This document shows positions 1-8,276 of a DNA stretch of 64,000 nt, piece by piece. The notes under the pieces are model-generated. The model had not been told where the DNA came from and made no database searches. It worked only from the letters and a program-made list of their open reading frames with translations. Every line of letters begins with the position of its first letter. The first letter of the stretch is position 1. A program made the translations under genes and the position numbers. Source of the stretch: Flavobacterium geliluteum (GTDB lineage Bacteria > Bacteroidota > Bacteroidia > Flavobacteriales > Flavobacteriaceae); the NCBI RefSeq assembly GCF_017948595.1, contig NZ_JAGFBV010000018.1:23053-87052 (forward strand), given 5' to 3'.

Positions 1-35
1 AATTGTGACTCACAATATAAGATTCTTAATGCAAT

Positions 36-108
36 GACTCGATAGCTCAGTTGGTAGAGCACATCACTTTTAATGATGGGGTCCTGGGTTCGAGCCCCAG
101 TCGGGTCA
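36..108 (+). tRNA. tRNA-Lys (anticodon TTT)
   Basis: A full cloverleaf can be drawn. The 7-bp acceptor stem pairs GACTCGA with TCGGGTC (one G-T pair), the D-arm has AGCTCAGTTGGTAGAGC, the anticodon loop is CTTTTAA, and the T-arm is CTGGG-TTCGAGC-CCCAG. The 3' CCA is not encoded. It sits 42 bp upstream of a tRNA-Leu, with a hairpin between them. Confidence 0.97.
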
Positions 109-109
109 C

Positions 110-144
110 AAAAGGTCGAGTATTTATTTACTTGACCTTTTTTT
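110..144 (+). terminator. Rho-independent terminator after tRNA-Lys
   Basis: AAGGTCGAG pairs with CTTGACCTT (one G-T pair) across an A/T-rich loop and is followed by a run of T. It lies directly after tRNA-Lys and before tRNA-Leu, so the two tRNAs may be separately terminated or the hairpin may act as a processing site. Confidence 0.7.
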
Positions 145-150
145 ATTCAA

Positions 151-233
151 GGCCACGTGGAGAAACGGTAGACTTGCCATCTTGAGGGGGTGGTGCTCGT
201 AAGGGCGTGTGGGTTCAAATCCCACCGTGGTCA
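151..233 (+). tRNA. tRNA-Leu (anticodon GAG)
   Basis: The acceptor stem GGCCACG pairs with CGTGGTC (one G-T pair). The anticodon stem CCATC/GGTGG encloses the loop TTGAGGG with anticodon GAG, reading CUC/CUU. A long variable arm typical of class II tRNAs follows, then the T-arm TGGG-TTCAAAT-CCCA. The 3' CCA is not encoded. Confidence 0.95.
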
Positions 234-244
234 CTACAACAAAC

Positions 245-279
245 AAAAAGCCTGAGAATTTAGATTCTCAGGCTTTTTT
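245..279 (+). terminator. Terminator after tRNA-Leu
   Basis: A strong hairpin, AAAAAGCCTGAGAA pairing with TTCTCAGGCTTTTT around a 6-nt loop, flanked by A and T runs. It ends the tRNA transcript. The 280 bp that follow, up to the next gene, are A/T-rich and hold no gene I can support. Confidence 0.93.
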
Positions 280-561
280 ATAATTCAAAATTCTCTCAAT
301 ATTTTTGGATCAACACGGATCAAGACGAAAACCTGTGGAGTGATAAAAATTATGCATAAATAGTAGTGAGTCTAAAAAGGAAGTATTCCACATTTCTAAC
401 ACCTCAAAATACTACATGCAAAATACTTTTTGTTTAATTTTAACAACACTCAAATCTAAAATAGTCTTAACAATAATAAAAGGCTACTTAAAAAGTTGAT
501 TTGGCTATTTTTAAACTTCAAATGTTACTGAAATTTGCATCATTAATTAAATATAAAAAAG

Positions 562-1461
562 ATGAAAATTATTGTAACAGGTTCTTTAGGGAACATCGGG
601 AAGCCATTAACACAAGAGCTAGTGCAAAAAGAACATCAAGTAACTGTAATAAGCAGCAATGCTGAAAAAACAAAATCAATTAAAGATTTAGGAACTGTTG
701 CTGCTATTGGCTCATTGAATGATTTGGATTTTCTTGTAAACACGTTTAAAGATGCTGATATTGTTTATAGCATGGTTCCTCCAGCAAATTACTTTGATCA
801 TAGTTTGGATTTACTAGGTTATTATCAAAAATTAGGCAACAACTATGCTAAAGCGATTAAACAAAATGCAATTAAAAAAGTCATTAATCTGAGTACAATT
901 GGAGGCAATTTGAATAACGGAAACGGTATACTTCTTGGAGCACATCATGTAGAAAATATTTTAAACAATTTATCTGCAGATGTTGCTATAACACATATTC
1001 GCCCAACAGAGTTTTACTATAATTTATTACCACAAATTCATTCGGCAAAAAACAATGGTTTTATAGGTTCAAATATCGGTAAAGATGTGGTAAACTCATG
1101 GGTTTCACCAATAGACATTGCGGCCGCGATTGTTGATGAAATTGAAAACGGAATTTCAGGAAGAAATGTTCGTTATGTCGCTAGTGAAGAATTAACTTAT
1201 ACTGAATTAGCGCGTATTCTTGGTGCTGCAATTGGCAAAGAAGACTTGAAATGGGTTCAATTTACTGATGAAGAAATGCAAAACGGCCTTATAGAAATGG
1301 GTATACAACCAAAAATCGCTGCTGGTTTAACCGAAATGTATTCTGCTATTCATACGGGTTTTTTGTATGAAGATTATAAAGCAAATAAACCAAAGGAAAT
1401 CGGTAAGATACAATTGAAAGATTTTGCTAAGGATTTTGCAAACGCTTATAATTCGCTATAA
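562..1461 (+). CDS. NmrA/YtfG-like NAD(P)-binding reductase
   Basis: A 299-residue atypical short-chain dehydrogenase of the NmrA/YtfG (quinone reductase 2-like) type. The N-terminus carries the Rossmann glycine motif TGSLGNIG at about residues 6-13, then a typical beta-alpha-beta pattern. A C-terminal substrate domain covers about 150-299. The family uses NADPH to reduce small substrates such as quinones, or acts as a redox sensor; the substrate cannot be read here. The ATG follows an A/T-rich leader without a clear Shine-Dalgarno. An AraC-type gene begins 17 bp downstream on the same strand, so the two are probably co-transcribed and the regulator may control this reductase. I am confident of the family, not of the substrate. 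Confidence 0.85.
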   Translation: MKIIVTGSLGNIGKPLTQELVQKEHQVTVISSNAEKTKSIKDLGTVAAIGSLNDLDFLVNTFKDADIVYSMVPPANYFDHSLDLLGYYQKLGNNYAKAIKQNAIKKVINLSTIGGNLNNGNGILLGAHHVENILNNLSADVAITHIRPTEFYYNLLPQIHSAKNNGFIGSNIGKDVVNSWVSPIDIAAAIVDEIENGISGRNVRYVASEELTYTELARILGAAIGKEDLKWVQFTDEEMQNGLIEMGIQPKIAAGLTEMYSAIHTGFLYEDYKANKPKEIGKIQLKDFAKDFANAYNSL

Positions 1462-1478
1462 ATGTTTATTTTTGAGAA

Positions 1479-2399
1479 ATGAAAAGCAATTCAATTCATA
1501 AATTTAAAACCATTAGTGAGTACCATCGATACAGAGGGTTACCTCAGCCTGAACATCCCTTAATCAGTTTAATCAATTTTGAAGAAATGAAGTATTCGGG
1601 TGAAGAAAGTCCGATTAGTTGGTCTATGGATTTTTATTCAATTGCTCTAAAACGAAATATTAATGGTAAAATTAAATACGGTCAACAAAAATACGATTTT
1701 GATGAAGGTATTTTGTTTTTTATTGCTCCAGGACAAATTTTCAGTATAGAAGCTGAGAAAAGTAAGGTTTTTCAAACTACAGGATGGATGTTACTTGTTC
1801 ATCCTGATTTTTTATGGGGAACAAGTTTGGCACAAAAAATAAAAAAATACGATTATTTTGACTACTCCATAAACGAGGCTTTGTTTCTTTCAGAAAAAGA
1901 AGAAACCAGTATTATCAATATGTTACAGAATATCAAACAAGAGTACCAATCAAATATTGACTCGTTCAGTCAAGATTTAATTATTGCACAATTAGAGTTA
2001 TTACTAAAGTATGCTGATAGATTTTACAATCGCCAGTTTCTAACCCGAAAAATTAGTAATCACCAAATTTTAACTCGTCTGGAAGCATTATTAGATACTT
2101 ATTTTGAACATGATGATGTAACAATAAAAAGTTTACCAACGGTCAATAGTATTGCCGAAACGCTCCATGTATCTCCCAATTATTTAAGTTCGATGCTCAA
2201 AGTATTGACTGGGCAAAGCACACAACAACATATTCATAATAAATTGATAGAAAAAGCAAAAGAAAAATTATCAACTACCAATTTATCTATTTCAGAGATT
2301 GCTTTTCAGTTGGGATTTGAGCACTCTCCTTCCTTTAGCAAATTGTTTAAAGCTAAAAGTGGCGTTTCTCCTTTAGAGTTTAGAAATTCTTTTAATTAA
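1479..2399 (+). CDS. AraC family transcriptional regulator
   Basis: A 306-residue regulator. The N-terminal part (about 1-190) looks like a cupin-type effector domain. The C-terminal part (about 200-306) holds two helix-turn-helix units with the AraC/XylS signature: SIAETLHVSPNYLSSML in the first, then ISEIAFQLGFEHSPSFSKLFK and the closing GVSPLEFR. It lies 17 bp after the NmrA-like reductase, and such pairs often consist of an oxidoreductase and its cognate activator. The effector is unknown. Downstream is a serine-hydrolase remnant on the opposite strand. Confidence 0.93.
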   Translation: MKSNSIHKFKTISEYHRYRGLPQPEHPLISLINFEEMKYSGEESPISWSMDFYSIALKRNINGKIKYGQQKYDFDEGILFFIAPGQIFSIEAEKSKVFQTTGWMLLVHPDFLWGTSLAQKIKKYDYFDYSINEALFLSEKEETSIINMLQNIKQEYQSNIDSFSQDLIIAQLELLLKYADRFYNRQFLTRKISNHQILTRLEALLDTYFEHDDVTIKSLPTVNSIAETLHVSPNYLSSMLKVLTGQSTQQHIHNKLIEKAKEKLSTTNLSISEIAFQLGFEHSPSFSKLFKAKSGVSPLEFRNSFN

Positions 2400-2468
2400 A
2401 AAAATGGCGCTTTAAAATGGGCGATGATATAAAAGAGCGATAAAGAATATATATTTTAGAGCTATAAC

Positions 2469-2699
2469 TTATTCTAAAAGGTTACTTTCTCTAATAATTT
2501 TTCTAATTTCTTTTTGAAAATAATAGGCATTCTCAAAATTTTCATTTGCTTGATTTTCTATGACAATAACGCTAGTTTTAGTTTTTGGATAATATAGATT
2601 AACCGCTGTAAATCCTTCACTTGGATGATAACCTGTATGACCAATCTCCATTATACTGTCTTTGTCATTTATTCTTAACCCAAATTTACCTTTTATACT
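2469..2699 (-). pseudogene. C-terminal remnant of a beta-lactamase-like serine hydrolase
   Basis: The open frame encodes about 76 residues that read as the C-terminal end of a class C beta-lactamase/serine hydrolase. It has FGLRINDKD, then the third catalytic-box motif GHTGYHPS (the H-T-G version of KTG), then a strand pattern such as LYYPKTKTSVIVIEN. No start codon or signal peptide belongs to it. A TGA interrupts the same frame just upstream (about 2700), and the preceding codons (LKNNTQIQTLN) look like continuing family sequence before further stops. The SxxK and YxN boxes are absent, so this is a decayed gene and not a small protein. Confidence 0.75.
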
Positions 2700-3053
2700 T
2701 CAGTTTAAGGTTTGAATTTGAGTATTATTTTTTAACGAATATAAGAATTATCCTTAACAAAAATGATTATATTCTAAGTAAATGTAGGTTATAAAACAAA
2801 GAAATAAAAAGTAATCTAACCGCTGAAATCAGGAGCTTATTTGTAGTTTTCACACACTGAATACTTGCTATTTTGACTATAAATTACTAAAAAGAGGAAA
2901 TGTTATTGTATTCAAAACTTAGAAGCAAAACAATGGTCATAACAATAAAAAAACCGAATCAATTATACCAAAATATAATTGACCGGTTGTATTAATGAAA
3001 TCGTATACAATTATCATTTTTTTTGCAGCCTGTAGTTCAGTTACTACTCTTGA
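2700..3053. other. Intergenic stretch without a supported gene
   Basis: About 350 bp of A/T-rich sequence between the hydrolase remnant and the DUF3570 gene. Its left part is probably degraded hydrolase sequence with stops in every frame. The right part holds the minus-strand terminator at 2947-2988. Confidence 0.6.
2947..2988 (-). terminator. Terminator of the thioredoxin-ApbE-DUF4266-DUF3570 operon
   Basis: Read on the minus strand, an outer AACCGG...TTCGGTT pairing encloses CAATTATA/TATAATTG around a short loop, followed by a T run. It lies about 65 bp past the stop codon of the DUF3570 gene, the last gene of the operon. Confidence 0.7.
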
Positions 3054-4238
3054 CTACTTGTATTTAATATTGATACTAATAATGTCCGAAGTCATGTTCG
3101 TCGTTCTGGTGTAATGTCCGTAACGAATCTCTAAGGTATTCCAGTGTTTAAGGCCAAAGACTCCGTTGGGCGGCGTAAATTTCATTCCCATTCCAAAAAA
3201 GCTACTGTCAAACTTAGACAAATCATAGTTGCTGGTGTAATATTCATCAGCAGCAGTATGCGCTCCGTAGGGCTTAAAATATTTGGCCCCTGTTTGGGAA
3301 TAATATCTATAAAACGGACTCAATGAAAAAGCCTGAGTTAATTTTACAGGAATTTCAAGATCGGCCGTATGCGCTTGCAAATTCCAGTCATCTGTATAAT
3401 ATCGGTAATACGCCCTAATAATTACATTGTCACCTACAAAATAACTCGCTCTAAGTCCCAAAGGAATTTTTAGCCTTGTATCGGGCATTTTTTCCTGATG
3501 AACAGATCCGTCTGCAAAATATACCCTGTGAAAAGGAAGACTTAAATAGCCATTTTGACTAATAACATCGCCTACCAGCATAACCTGAAGCCTTTGGTTG
3601 ATGATTTGAGAATAACTCAGGGTTCCCGCAAAAGTATTTCGGCTAGCACTATCATAACCTCCGCCTCCGGGAGTTCGAAGCTCAATGGGTTCGATAAGTT
3701 TTAACTGATCGATAAAGGTTTGTAATTTGGCTGTAAATTCTCCGTTTTTGTCTTTTGTTTTTTTCGAAAAACTAATATTCCCTCCAAAAGATTGGTAATC
3801 AAACTCCGTTGAAGACGAAACTCCAACGGCTAAAGTCTGCCCTTTTTCTTCGTTTTCTCTGATATAAGTTAAGGAAGGATAAAAACGATTGTCTCCTGAA
3901 GATGCTGATGAATTGGCACTCAAATCGATCATATCTGAAGAAGCAGAGGTATAATGATCGATACCCGCTTCAATATCAAAAGTATGTTTTATACCTGTTT
4001 CTCCGTACTTTACCAATTTTACATCAATAGTATTGGCGATATCAGTAAGGTGCTGAGAACCTATCCCTCCGGTAACAGCAGCATTGTTTCCGTCTTGTGT
4101 GTAATAACTAGAAACTAGATTTACTTCTTCTATTTTTAATTTTTTGCTTTTATAACTTGTAGAATCTGTAGGCACATTTTGTGCTCTTGCCTGAAAAAGT
4201 CCCAACAAAGCAAGTCCTGTAATAAATATTCTTTTCAT
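3054..4238 (-). CDS. DUF3570 outer-membrane beta-barrel protein
   Basis: A 394-residue protein with a signal peptide (MKRIFITGLALLGLFQARAQ, cleavage after ARAQ). The mature part has alternating hydrophobic and aromatic strands typical of an outer-membrane beta-barrel, ending in the strand SINIKYK. The pattern (SYYTQDGNNAAVTGGIGSQ near the N-terminus, YYRYYTDDW near 285) fits DUF3570. It is the last gene of an operon with DUF4266, ApbE and a thioredoxin. In other bacteria this gene pair recurs next to ApbE, which suggests an envelope redox or flavin-linked role, but no biochemical function is established. Start chosen at the ATG 18 bp after the DUF4266 stop. Confidence 0.88.
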   Translation of the reverse strand: MKRIFITGLALLGLFQARAQNVPTDSTSYKSKKLKIEEVNLVSSYYTQDGNNAAVTGGIGSQHLTDIANTIDVKLVKYGETGIKHTFDIEAGIDHYTSASSDMIDLSANSSASSGDNRFYPSLTYIRENEEKGQTLAVGVSSSTEFDYQSFGGNISFSKKTKDKNGEFTAKLQTFIDQLKLIEPIELRTPGGGGYDSASRNTFAGTLSYSQIINQRLQVMLVGDVISQNGYLSLPFHRVYFADGSVHQEKMPDTRLKIPLGLRASYFVGDNVIIRAYYRYYTDDWNLQAHTADLEIPVKLTQAFSLSPFYRYYSQTGAKYFKPYGAHTAADEYYTSNYDLSKFDSSFFGMGMKFTPPNGVFGLKHWNTLEIRYGHYTRTTNMTSDIISINIKYK

Positions 4239-4256
4239 TTTTTTATCGAATAAGAA

Positions 4257-4490
4257 TTAGTTGCAACCACAGCCACCGCCGCTTTTACCTGCATTTGCTC
4301 CGGAAGCGCCTTCACGGTAGGATTGAAAACTGAGTTCTGTTTTTTCGATTTTTCTGTTAGAAAGCACCATTTCAGAATCGTTAATTTTACCTTTTTGGTA
4401 TTCTTTTACCGAAGTGCAAGAAGTAAGCAACATGCCTGTAAAAACAATGCTACATAAGAATGCGATTTTTTTTTGCTTTGGCTTTTTCAT
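4257..4490 (-). CDS. DUF4266 lipoprotein with C-terminal CGC motif
   Basis: A 77-residue lipoprotein. The lipobox LLTSC puts the lipidated cysteine at residue 25. After a polar linker comes the conserved DUF4266 tail, SYREGASGAN then GGGCGCN at the very C-terminus. The paired cysteines 74 and 76 could bind metal, form a disulfide handled by the operon's thioredoxin, or be modified. The segment EGASGAN loosely resembles ApbE flavinylation motifs (S/T-G-A-T/S), but the acceptor position is Asn here, so flavinylation is only a guess. The start codon overlaps the ApbE stop (ATGA), showing tight coupling. Confidence 0.87.
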   Translation of the reverse strand: MKKPKQKKIAFLCSIVFTGMLLTSCTSVKEYQKGKINDSEMVLSNRKIEKTELSFQSYREGASGANAGKSGGGCGCN

Positions 4491-5437
4491 TTTAAATTTA
4501 TGTTTTTAGAAGTATAAATTTTATTATTGTCATCAATGATAATACAATATAAATCAGGTATTTGATCTATTAAATACAATCCAGCTTTGATGCCCATAAC
4601 AGCTATTGGAGTTGCCATTGCATCTGCAAATTCTGCATTTGAAGCAATAATCGTAACACTTTTAATGCCTGTTATAGGCAAGCCTGTTTTTGGGTCTATC
4701 GTATGCGAATATTTTTTGCCCTGAATGGTCACGAACTTTTCATAATTCCCCGAAGTAGCTACTGCTTTATTGGATATTTCCATATACGAAAATGCAGCAT
4801 TTGGAGCATCTGGATCTGCTACGCCAATCGTCCATTTTTTGCCATTAGGCTGTACTCCCCAAGCCGAAAGGTCACCACTGGCATTAATGATTCCGCTTTC
4901 AACATGATTTTTAAGTAAGGTTTGTTTCGCCATTTCGGCGGCATATCCCTTTCCTATTCCTCCAAAACCAATACGCATTCCTTTTTCTTTTAAAAATACG
5001 GTTGTATTTTCTTTGTCAAGGATAATGTTTCGGTAATCAATAAGATGTACCATTTTTAAAGCCGTTTCTGCATCAGGAAGCTGGGTCATGGATTGATCAA
5101 AATTCCAAAGACTTTTGTCTATACTACCATAAGAAATATCAAAAGCACCTTGAGTAATTCTCGATATTCCCAGACATCTTTCGATAAGATTAAAAACTTC
5201 AGCATCGACTTTTACAGGAGCAATACCAGCATTTTGGTTAATCAGATTGGTTTGACTATCCTCCTTGTATGTCGTCAGGAGTTTTTCAATTCGCCTGATT
5301 TCTTCAATAGCAAGCTGAATATTCTCATTGCCTATCTTCTCATTTTGAGCCACAACAGTAATCGTAAAGTTGTTTCCCATGAGTTTCAGGGATTGCGAAT
5401 ATTTTTGTTTTTTCTGTATGTTATTTTCTACTATCAC
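4487..5437 (-). CDS. apbE: FAD:protein FMN transferase (ApbE family)
   Basis: A 316-residue ApbE family protein, which transfers FMN from FAD to Ser/Thr of target proteins using Mg2+. Motifs in order are LMGNNFTI (19-25), GGIGKGYAAE (159-168), SGDL (187-190), SHTIDPKTGLP (244-254) and the metal-binding ADAMATPIAVMG (271-282). No signal peptide or lipobox is visible at the N-terminus (MIVENNIQKKQ), which is unusual because most ApbE proteins act outside the cytoplasm. The start overlaps the end of the thioredoxin gene by 17 bp; internal Met codons also give no signal peptide. The substrate is probably an operon partner, but none shows a canonical acceptor motif. Confidence 0.93.
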   Translation of the reverse strand: MIVENNIQKKQKYSQSLKLMGNNFTITVVAQNEKIGNENIQLAIEEIRRIEKLLTTYKEDSQTNLINQNAGIAPVKVDAEVFNLIERCLGISRITQGAFDISYGSIDKSLWNFDQSMTQLPDAETALKMVHLIDYRNIILDKENTTVFLKEKGMRIGFGGIGKGYAAEMAKQTLLKNHVESGIINASGDLSAWGVQPNGKKWTIGVADPDAPNAAFSYMEISNKAVATSGNYEKFVTIQGKKYSHTIDPKTGLPITGIKSVTIIASNAEFADAMATPIAVMGIKAGLYLIDQIPDLYCIIIDDNNKIYTSKNINLK

Positions 5438-5855
5438 AGATTGCTTTTATTTCGGCAGTCCACTCTTCTGGACTGGTTTCTGGTTTTCCATGCCAGGTTT
5501 TGATTACTTTGCCATCGGCATCAAGAAGCAACGTGAGCGGAAAACTTCCTTCTTTGTTGTATCTCTCGGCTAAATCCTCATTGCGTTTTACTTGCTCAGG
5601 AGTACCGATATTTTTCTTTTTTCTGGGAAAATCAGCATTCACTAAAATTAAATTTTTATCTGCCATGTCCGAAAAAACAGAACTTTCAAGATAATCCCTT
5701 CGCAATACAATACAGGGGCCACACCAGTCTGAACCGGAAAAGTTCAGCAAGATTAATTCATTTTTTTCCTTTGCCTTTTTTTTGGCATTATTAAAGTCGG
5801 GTTCCCAATTAATAGGAAGCACTATTAATAAGAGGAACAATGCAATTAGTTTCAT
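5421..5855 (-). CDS. Exported thioredoxin family protein
   Basis: A 144-residue protein with an N-terminal signal sequence (MKLIALFLLLIVLP) and one thioredoxin fold. The active site is SDWCGPC with Cys45 and Cys48, the cis-Pro is in GSFPLTLLLD, and the C-terminal helix contains WTAEIKAICD. It resembles the short thiol-disulfide proteins (thioredoxin_7/DsbD-gamma-like) of the Bacteroidota envelope. As first gene of the operon it may keep the cysteines of the DUF4266 lipoprotein reduced or help assemble the DUF3570 barrel; that is inference. A 114-bp gap separates it from the upstream VIT gene. Confidence 0.9.
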   Translation of the reverse strand: MKLIALFLLLIVLPINWEPDFNNAKKKAKEKNELILLNFSGSDWCGPCIVLRRDYLESSVFSDMADKNLILVNADFPRKKKNIGTPEQVKRNEDLAERYNKEGSFPLTLLLDADGKVIKTWHGKPETSPEEWTAEIKAICDSRK

Positions 5856-5969
5856 TTTGTAGATTGTTTTTAGATATTTACGAAATAACGAATAGTAAAT
5901 AGGTTTATTTTTTTTATTTGCTTAAGATTCGATTAATTTTTAAAATAAGCTTAATTTATTTATTTATTT

Positions 5970-6659
5970 TCAACTAGTTTGAACACCAAACAGATAACCA
6001 ACAAGAGCCGACATCGCCATTGCAAAAGTGCCCCAAATGCAAATGCGCATTATCGCTTTTAAAACATTTGAACCACCAGCTTTGGCCGCTAACATTCCCG
6101 AAAAGGCCAAAAAGAGTATCGAAAATCCGTATTGGTAAAGAACCATTTCTTTTATAGGAGCAAAAATGGCTACCATAAGCGGCAATAAACCTCCTATTAC
6201 AAATGAAACCGCCGAAGCAAAAGCAGCAGTTAACGGATAAGCCTGGGTGATTTCATTGATTCCTAATTCATCTCTTGCATGCGCTCCAAGGGCATCAAAA
6301 GAAGTAAGTTCTTTGGCGACCTGTTGGGCTAGTTCTTTGTTTAATCCTCGCTTAACGTAAATTTGAGCCAATTCTTCAAGTTCGGATTCTGGAACCGTTT
6401 CGAGTTCCATTTTTTCACGTTTCAAATCTGCTTTTTCTACATCAGCCTGAGAACTTACCGAAACATATTCGCCAGCCGCCATCGAAAGTGCTCCAGCCAC
6501 CAAACCTGCCACTGATGCCAATAAAATAGGCTCTCTAGTAACACTTGCAGCTGCAACGCCAATGGCTAAACTGGTTGTGGATAAAATTCCGTCGTTGGCT
6601 CCTAAAACGGCTGCCCTGAGCCAGCCGCTTCTGTTGATATAATGATTTTCATTTTCCAT
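5970..6659 (-). CDS. VIT1/CCC1 family transporter
   Basis: A 229-residue membrane protein. The N-terminal motif GWLRAAVLGANDGILST (12-28) and the AGALSMAAGEYVSVSSQADVE region (about 55-75) are diagnostic of the VIT/CCC1 family, which moves Fe2+ or Mn2+ out of the cytoplasm. A charged, helical cytoplasmic segment rich in Glu (about 75-130, with LEELAQIYVKRG) is the metal-binding domain. Three further transmembrane segments follow from about 145. It lies 11 bp after the DUF2231-like gene in the metal-efflux operon, so its role is probably metal homeostasis. Confidence 0.93.
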   Translation of the reverse strand: MENENHYINRSGWLRAAVLGANDGILSTTSLAIGVAAASVTREPILLASVAGLVAGALSMAAGEYVSVSSQADVEKADLKREKMELETVPESELEELAQIYVKRGLNKELAQQVAKELTSFDALGAHARDELGINEITQAYPLTAAFASAVSFVIGGLLPLMVAIFAPIKEMVLYQYGFSILFLAFSGMLAAKAGGSNVLKAIMRICIWGTFAMAMSALVGYLFGVQTS

Positions 6660-6670
6660 AATTCTACCGT

Positions 6671-7108
6671 TTATCTAATTTCAGAATGTCTGATTTCGCC
6701 ACCAGTTGTACCCGTTTGTTGTGCAAAGAATAAAACTATAAATGAGCAGACAATCACGGCGTAAGCAACATAATTTGAATACGATTTTCTTTTCCAGTTG
6801 CTCCACAATGCGAGTACAGAGATTATGCCCAATACATACGATAAAAGAGCCAGCAATTCTGCTTTTTCTTCATGTTCATGAATTATACTTTTAGAAATTC
6901 CATCCATGTGTTCTACAACTTCTTCGGCTCCTTCTCCTGTCGCCATAGCTGCAAAAGCCGCCAGTGCGCCAAATATAAAGATGCAATAGGCTGTTCTTTT
7001 TATAATTTCAGACTTTACAATAAATCCGCCGATGATCACCATCAAACCTACAATTGGGAGAATAATAGGAAAGTGATTCAATACTAAGTGATAATGTGCT
7101 TCGTTCAT
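6671..7108 (-). CDS. DUF2231-like four-helix membrane protein
   Basis: A 145-residue protein with four predicted transmembrane segments (about 10-28, 38-58, 84-102, 112-128). Histidines sit at helix ends: HYHLVLNHFPI at the N-terminus, HEHEEKAE in the middle loop and GGEIRHSE at the C-terminus. This pattern fits DUF2231 and suggests metal or heme coordination, though no function is proven for the family. It lies 32 bp after the efflux adaptor and 11 bp before the VIT gene, so it is part of the same operon and may assist metal handling. Confidence 0.75.
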   Translation of the reverse strand: MNEAHYHLVLNHFPIILPIVGLMVIIGGFIVKSEIIKRTAYCIFIFGALAAFAAMATGEGAEEVVEHMDGISKSIIHEHEEKAELLALLSYVLGIISVLALWSNWKRKSYSNYVAYAVIVCSFIVLFFAQQTGTTGGEIRHSEIR

Positions 7109-7140
7109 ACTATTTTTTTTTTTTTAAAATTGTTATTATT

Positions 7141-8268
7141 TTATTCTTCTTTATTCTTCATTTTCATCAAAAGAGTATAAGCTCCATTGGTAACTATTTT
7201 TTTGTTTTTAAGTTTTTCAGGGTTTAAAATTTCTAAATACCCATTTTCTTTTTCACCTGTGGTAACTTCTGTTATTTCGTACCGCTGCTTACCTGATTCT
7301 ACAAAGACATACTCTTTATTTTCAAAATTTACAATACTTAATTCTGGTAATGCATTGGCAATACCAGCTGTGGTCTCAATTTCGGCATTCATATACATTC
7401 CCGGCAAAAGGTATTTGTCATATTTTGAAAAATGGCAATGAACCTCTGTATTTCCTGTGGCATTAATGTCTTTATTAATTAATATAATGGTGCATTCATA
7501 CTTTTTGTTAGGTGCCGCATTACTGTACGCTATTACTCTTTGTCCGATGGCGAGCTGTGCAATGTTCTTATCAAAAACAGTAAGATTTAAATGAATGTCG
7601 CTTGGATCTATAAGTTCGAACATTACTTCGCCAGGAGTGATATATTTGCCAATATTGATATTAACCTTACTCACAAAACCTGTTACAGCGCTCAAAATCA
7701 CGATACTTTTAGAGATTTTATTTGCCGATAAATTATTCGGATTGATATTAATCAGTTTCAGTTTTTCTGATAAAGCATTGACCGTTATACGAAGATTACT
7801 CACCTCAGATTCGGCTAGTTGTGTAACCTTGTCGCTACTGGCTTTGGTCTGGTTAAGATCTTTTTGACGTGCAAATTCGAGCTCTGCAAAATGCAGTTTA
7901 GATTTTGCTAGGAGAAAATCCTGCTGCAACTGTACATACTGCTGATCCTGCAAAGTTGCAATAACTTCTCCTTTTTTTACATGCATACCCGGTAAGAGCT
8001 TACTGTTTATTAAATATCCTCCCATAGGAGCATTTACAGATACTAAATTCTGCGGCGGCACGTCTATTTTTCCATTCAGTTTTATGGTGGTAGAGATGTT
8101 TTTTTCTGTTAGTTCTTCAGTTGATATTCCTGCATTTTTGAACTGTGCATCCGTAAGTGTGACACTATTTTCGTTAGCCGGTTTTTGCTCTATTTCCTGA
8201 TTCTCTTTTGTGTTTTTACATGCGCTTACAATAAATAGCATGCTTAAAAACAATGATATATTTTTCAT
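7141..8268 (-). CDS. RND efflux periplasmic adaptor (CusB/CzcB type)
   Basis: A 375-residue lipoprotein (lipobox IVSAC, Cys17) of the membrane fusion protein family. A beta-barrel/lipoyl half is seen at about 60-100 (VNAPMGGYLINSKLLPGMHVKKGEVIATL), an alpha-helical hairpin at about 110-160, the second lipoyl half with VTGFVSKVNINIGKYITPG at about 190-215, then beta-barrel and membrane-proximal domains. It links the inner-membrane pump to the outer-membrane channel. It starts 8 bp after the RND-OMF fusion gene on the same strand. Heavy-metal cations are the likely substrate because the pump is of the CusA/CzcA class. Confidence 0.94.
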   Translation of the reverse strand: MKNISLFLSMLFIVSACKNTKENQEIEQKPANENSVTLTDAQFKNAGISTEELTEKNISTTIKLNGKIDVPPQNLVSVNAPMGGYLINSKLLPGMHVKKGEVIATLQDQQYVQLQQDFLLAKSKLHFAELEFARQKDLNQTKASSDKVTQLAESEVSNLRITVNALSEKLKLININPNNLSANKISKSIVILSAVTGFVSKVNINIGKYITPGEVMFELIDPSDIHLNLTVFDKNIAQLAIGQRVIAYSNAAPNKKYECTIILINKDINATGNTEVHCHFSKYDKYLLPGMYMNAEIETTAGIANALPELSIVNFENKEYVFVESGKQRYEITEVTTGEKENGYLEILNPEKLKNKKIVTNGAYTLLMKMKNKEE

Positions 8269-8276
8269 CTAATGTA

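Noticed and set aside
500..537. Promoter of the NmrA-like gene (TTTG at 500-503 and GAAATTTG at 530-537)
   Set aside because: The -7 box has a mismatch at its first base and the spacer is 26 bp, longer than usual; too weak to list.
5093..5503. 136-codon plus-strand ORF opposite apbE and thioredoxin
   Set aside because: The minus-strand genes have clear family motifs; the plus-strand frame matches nothing and has no start signal.
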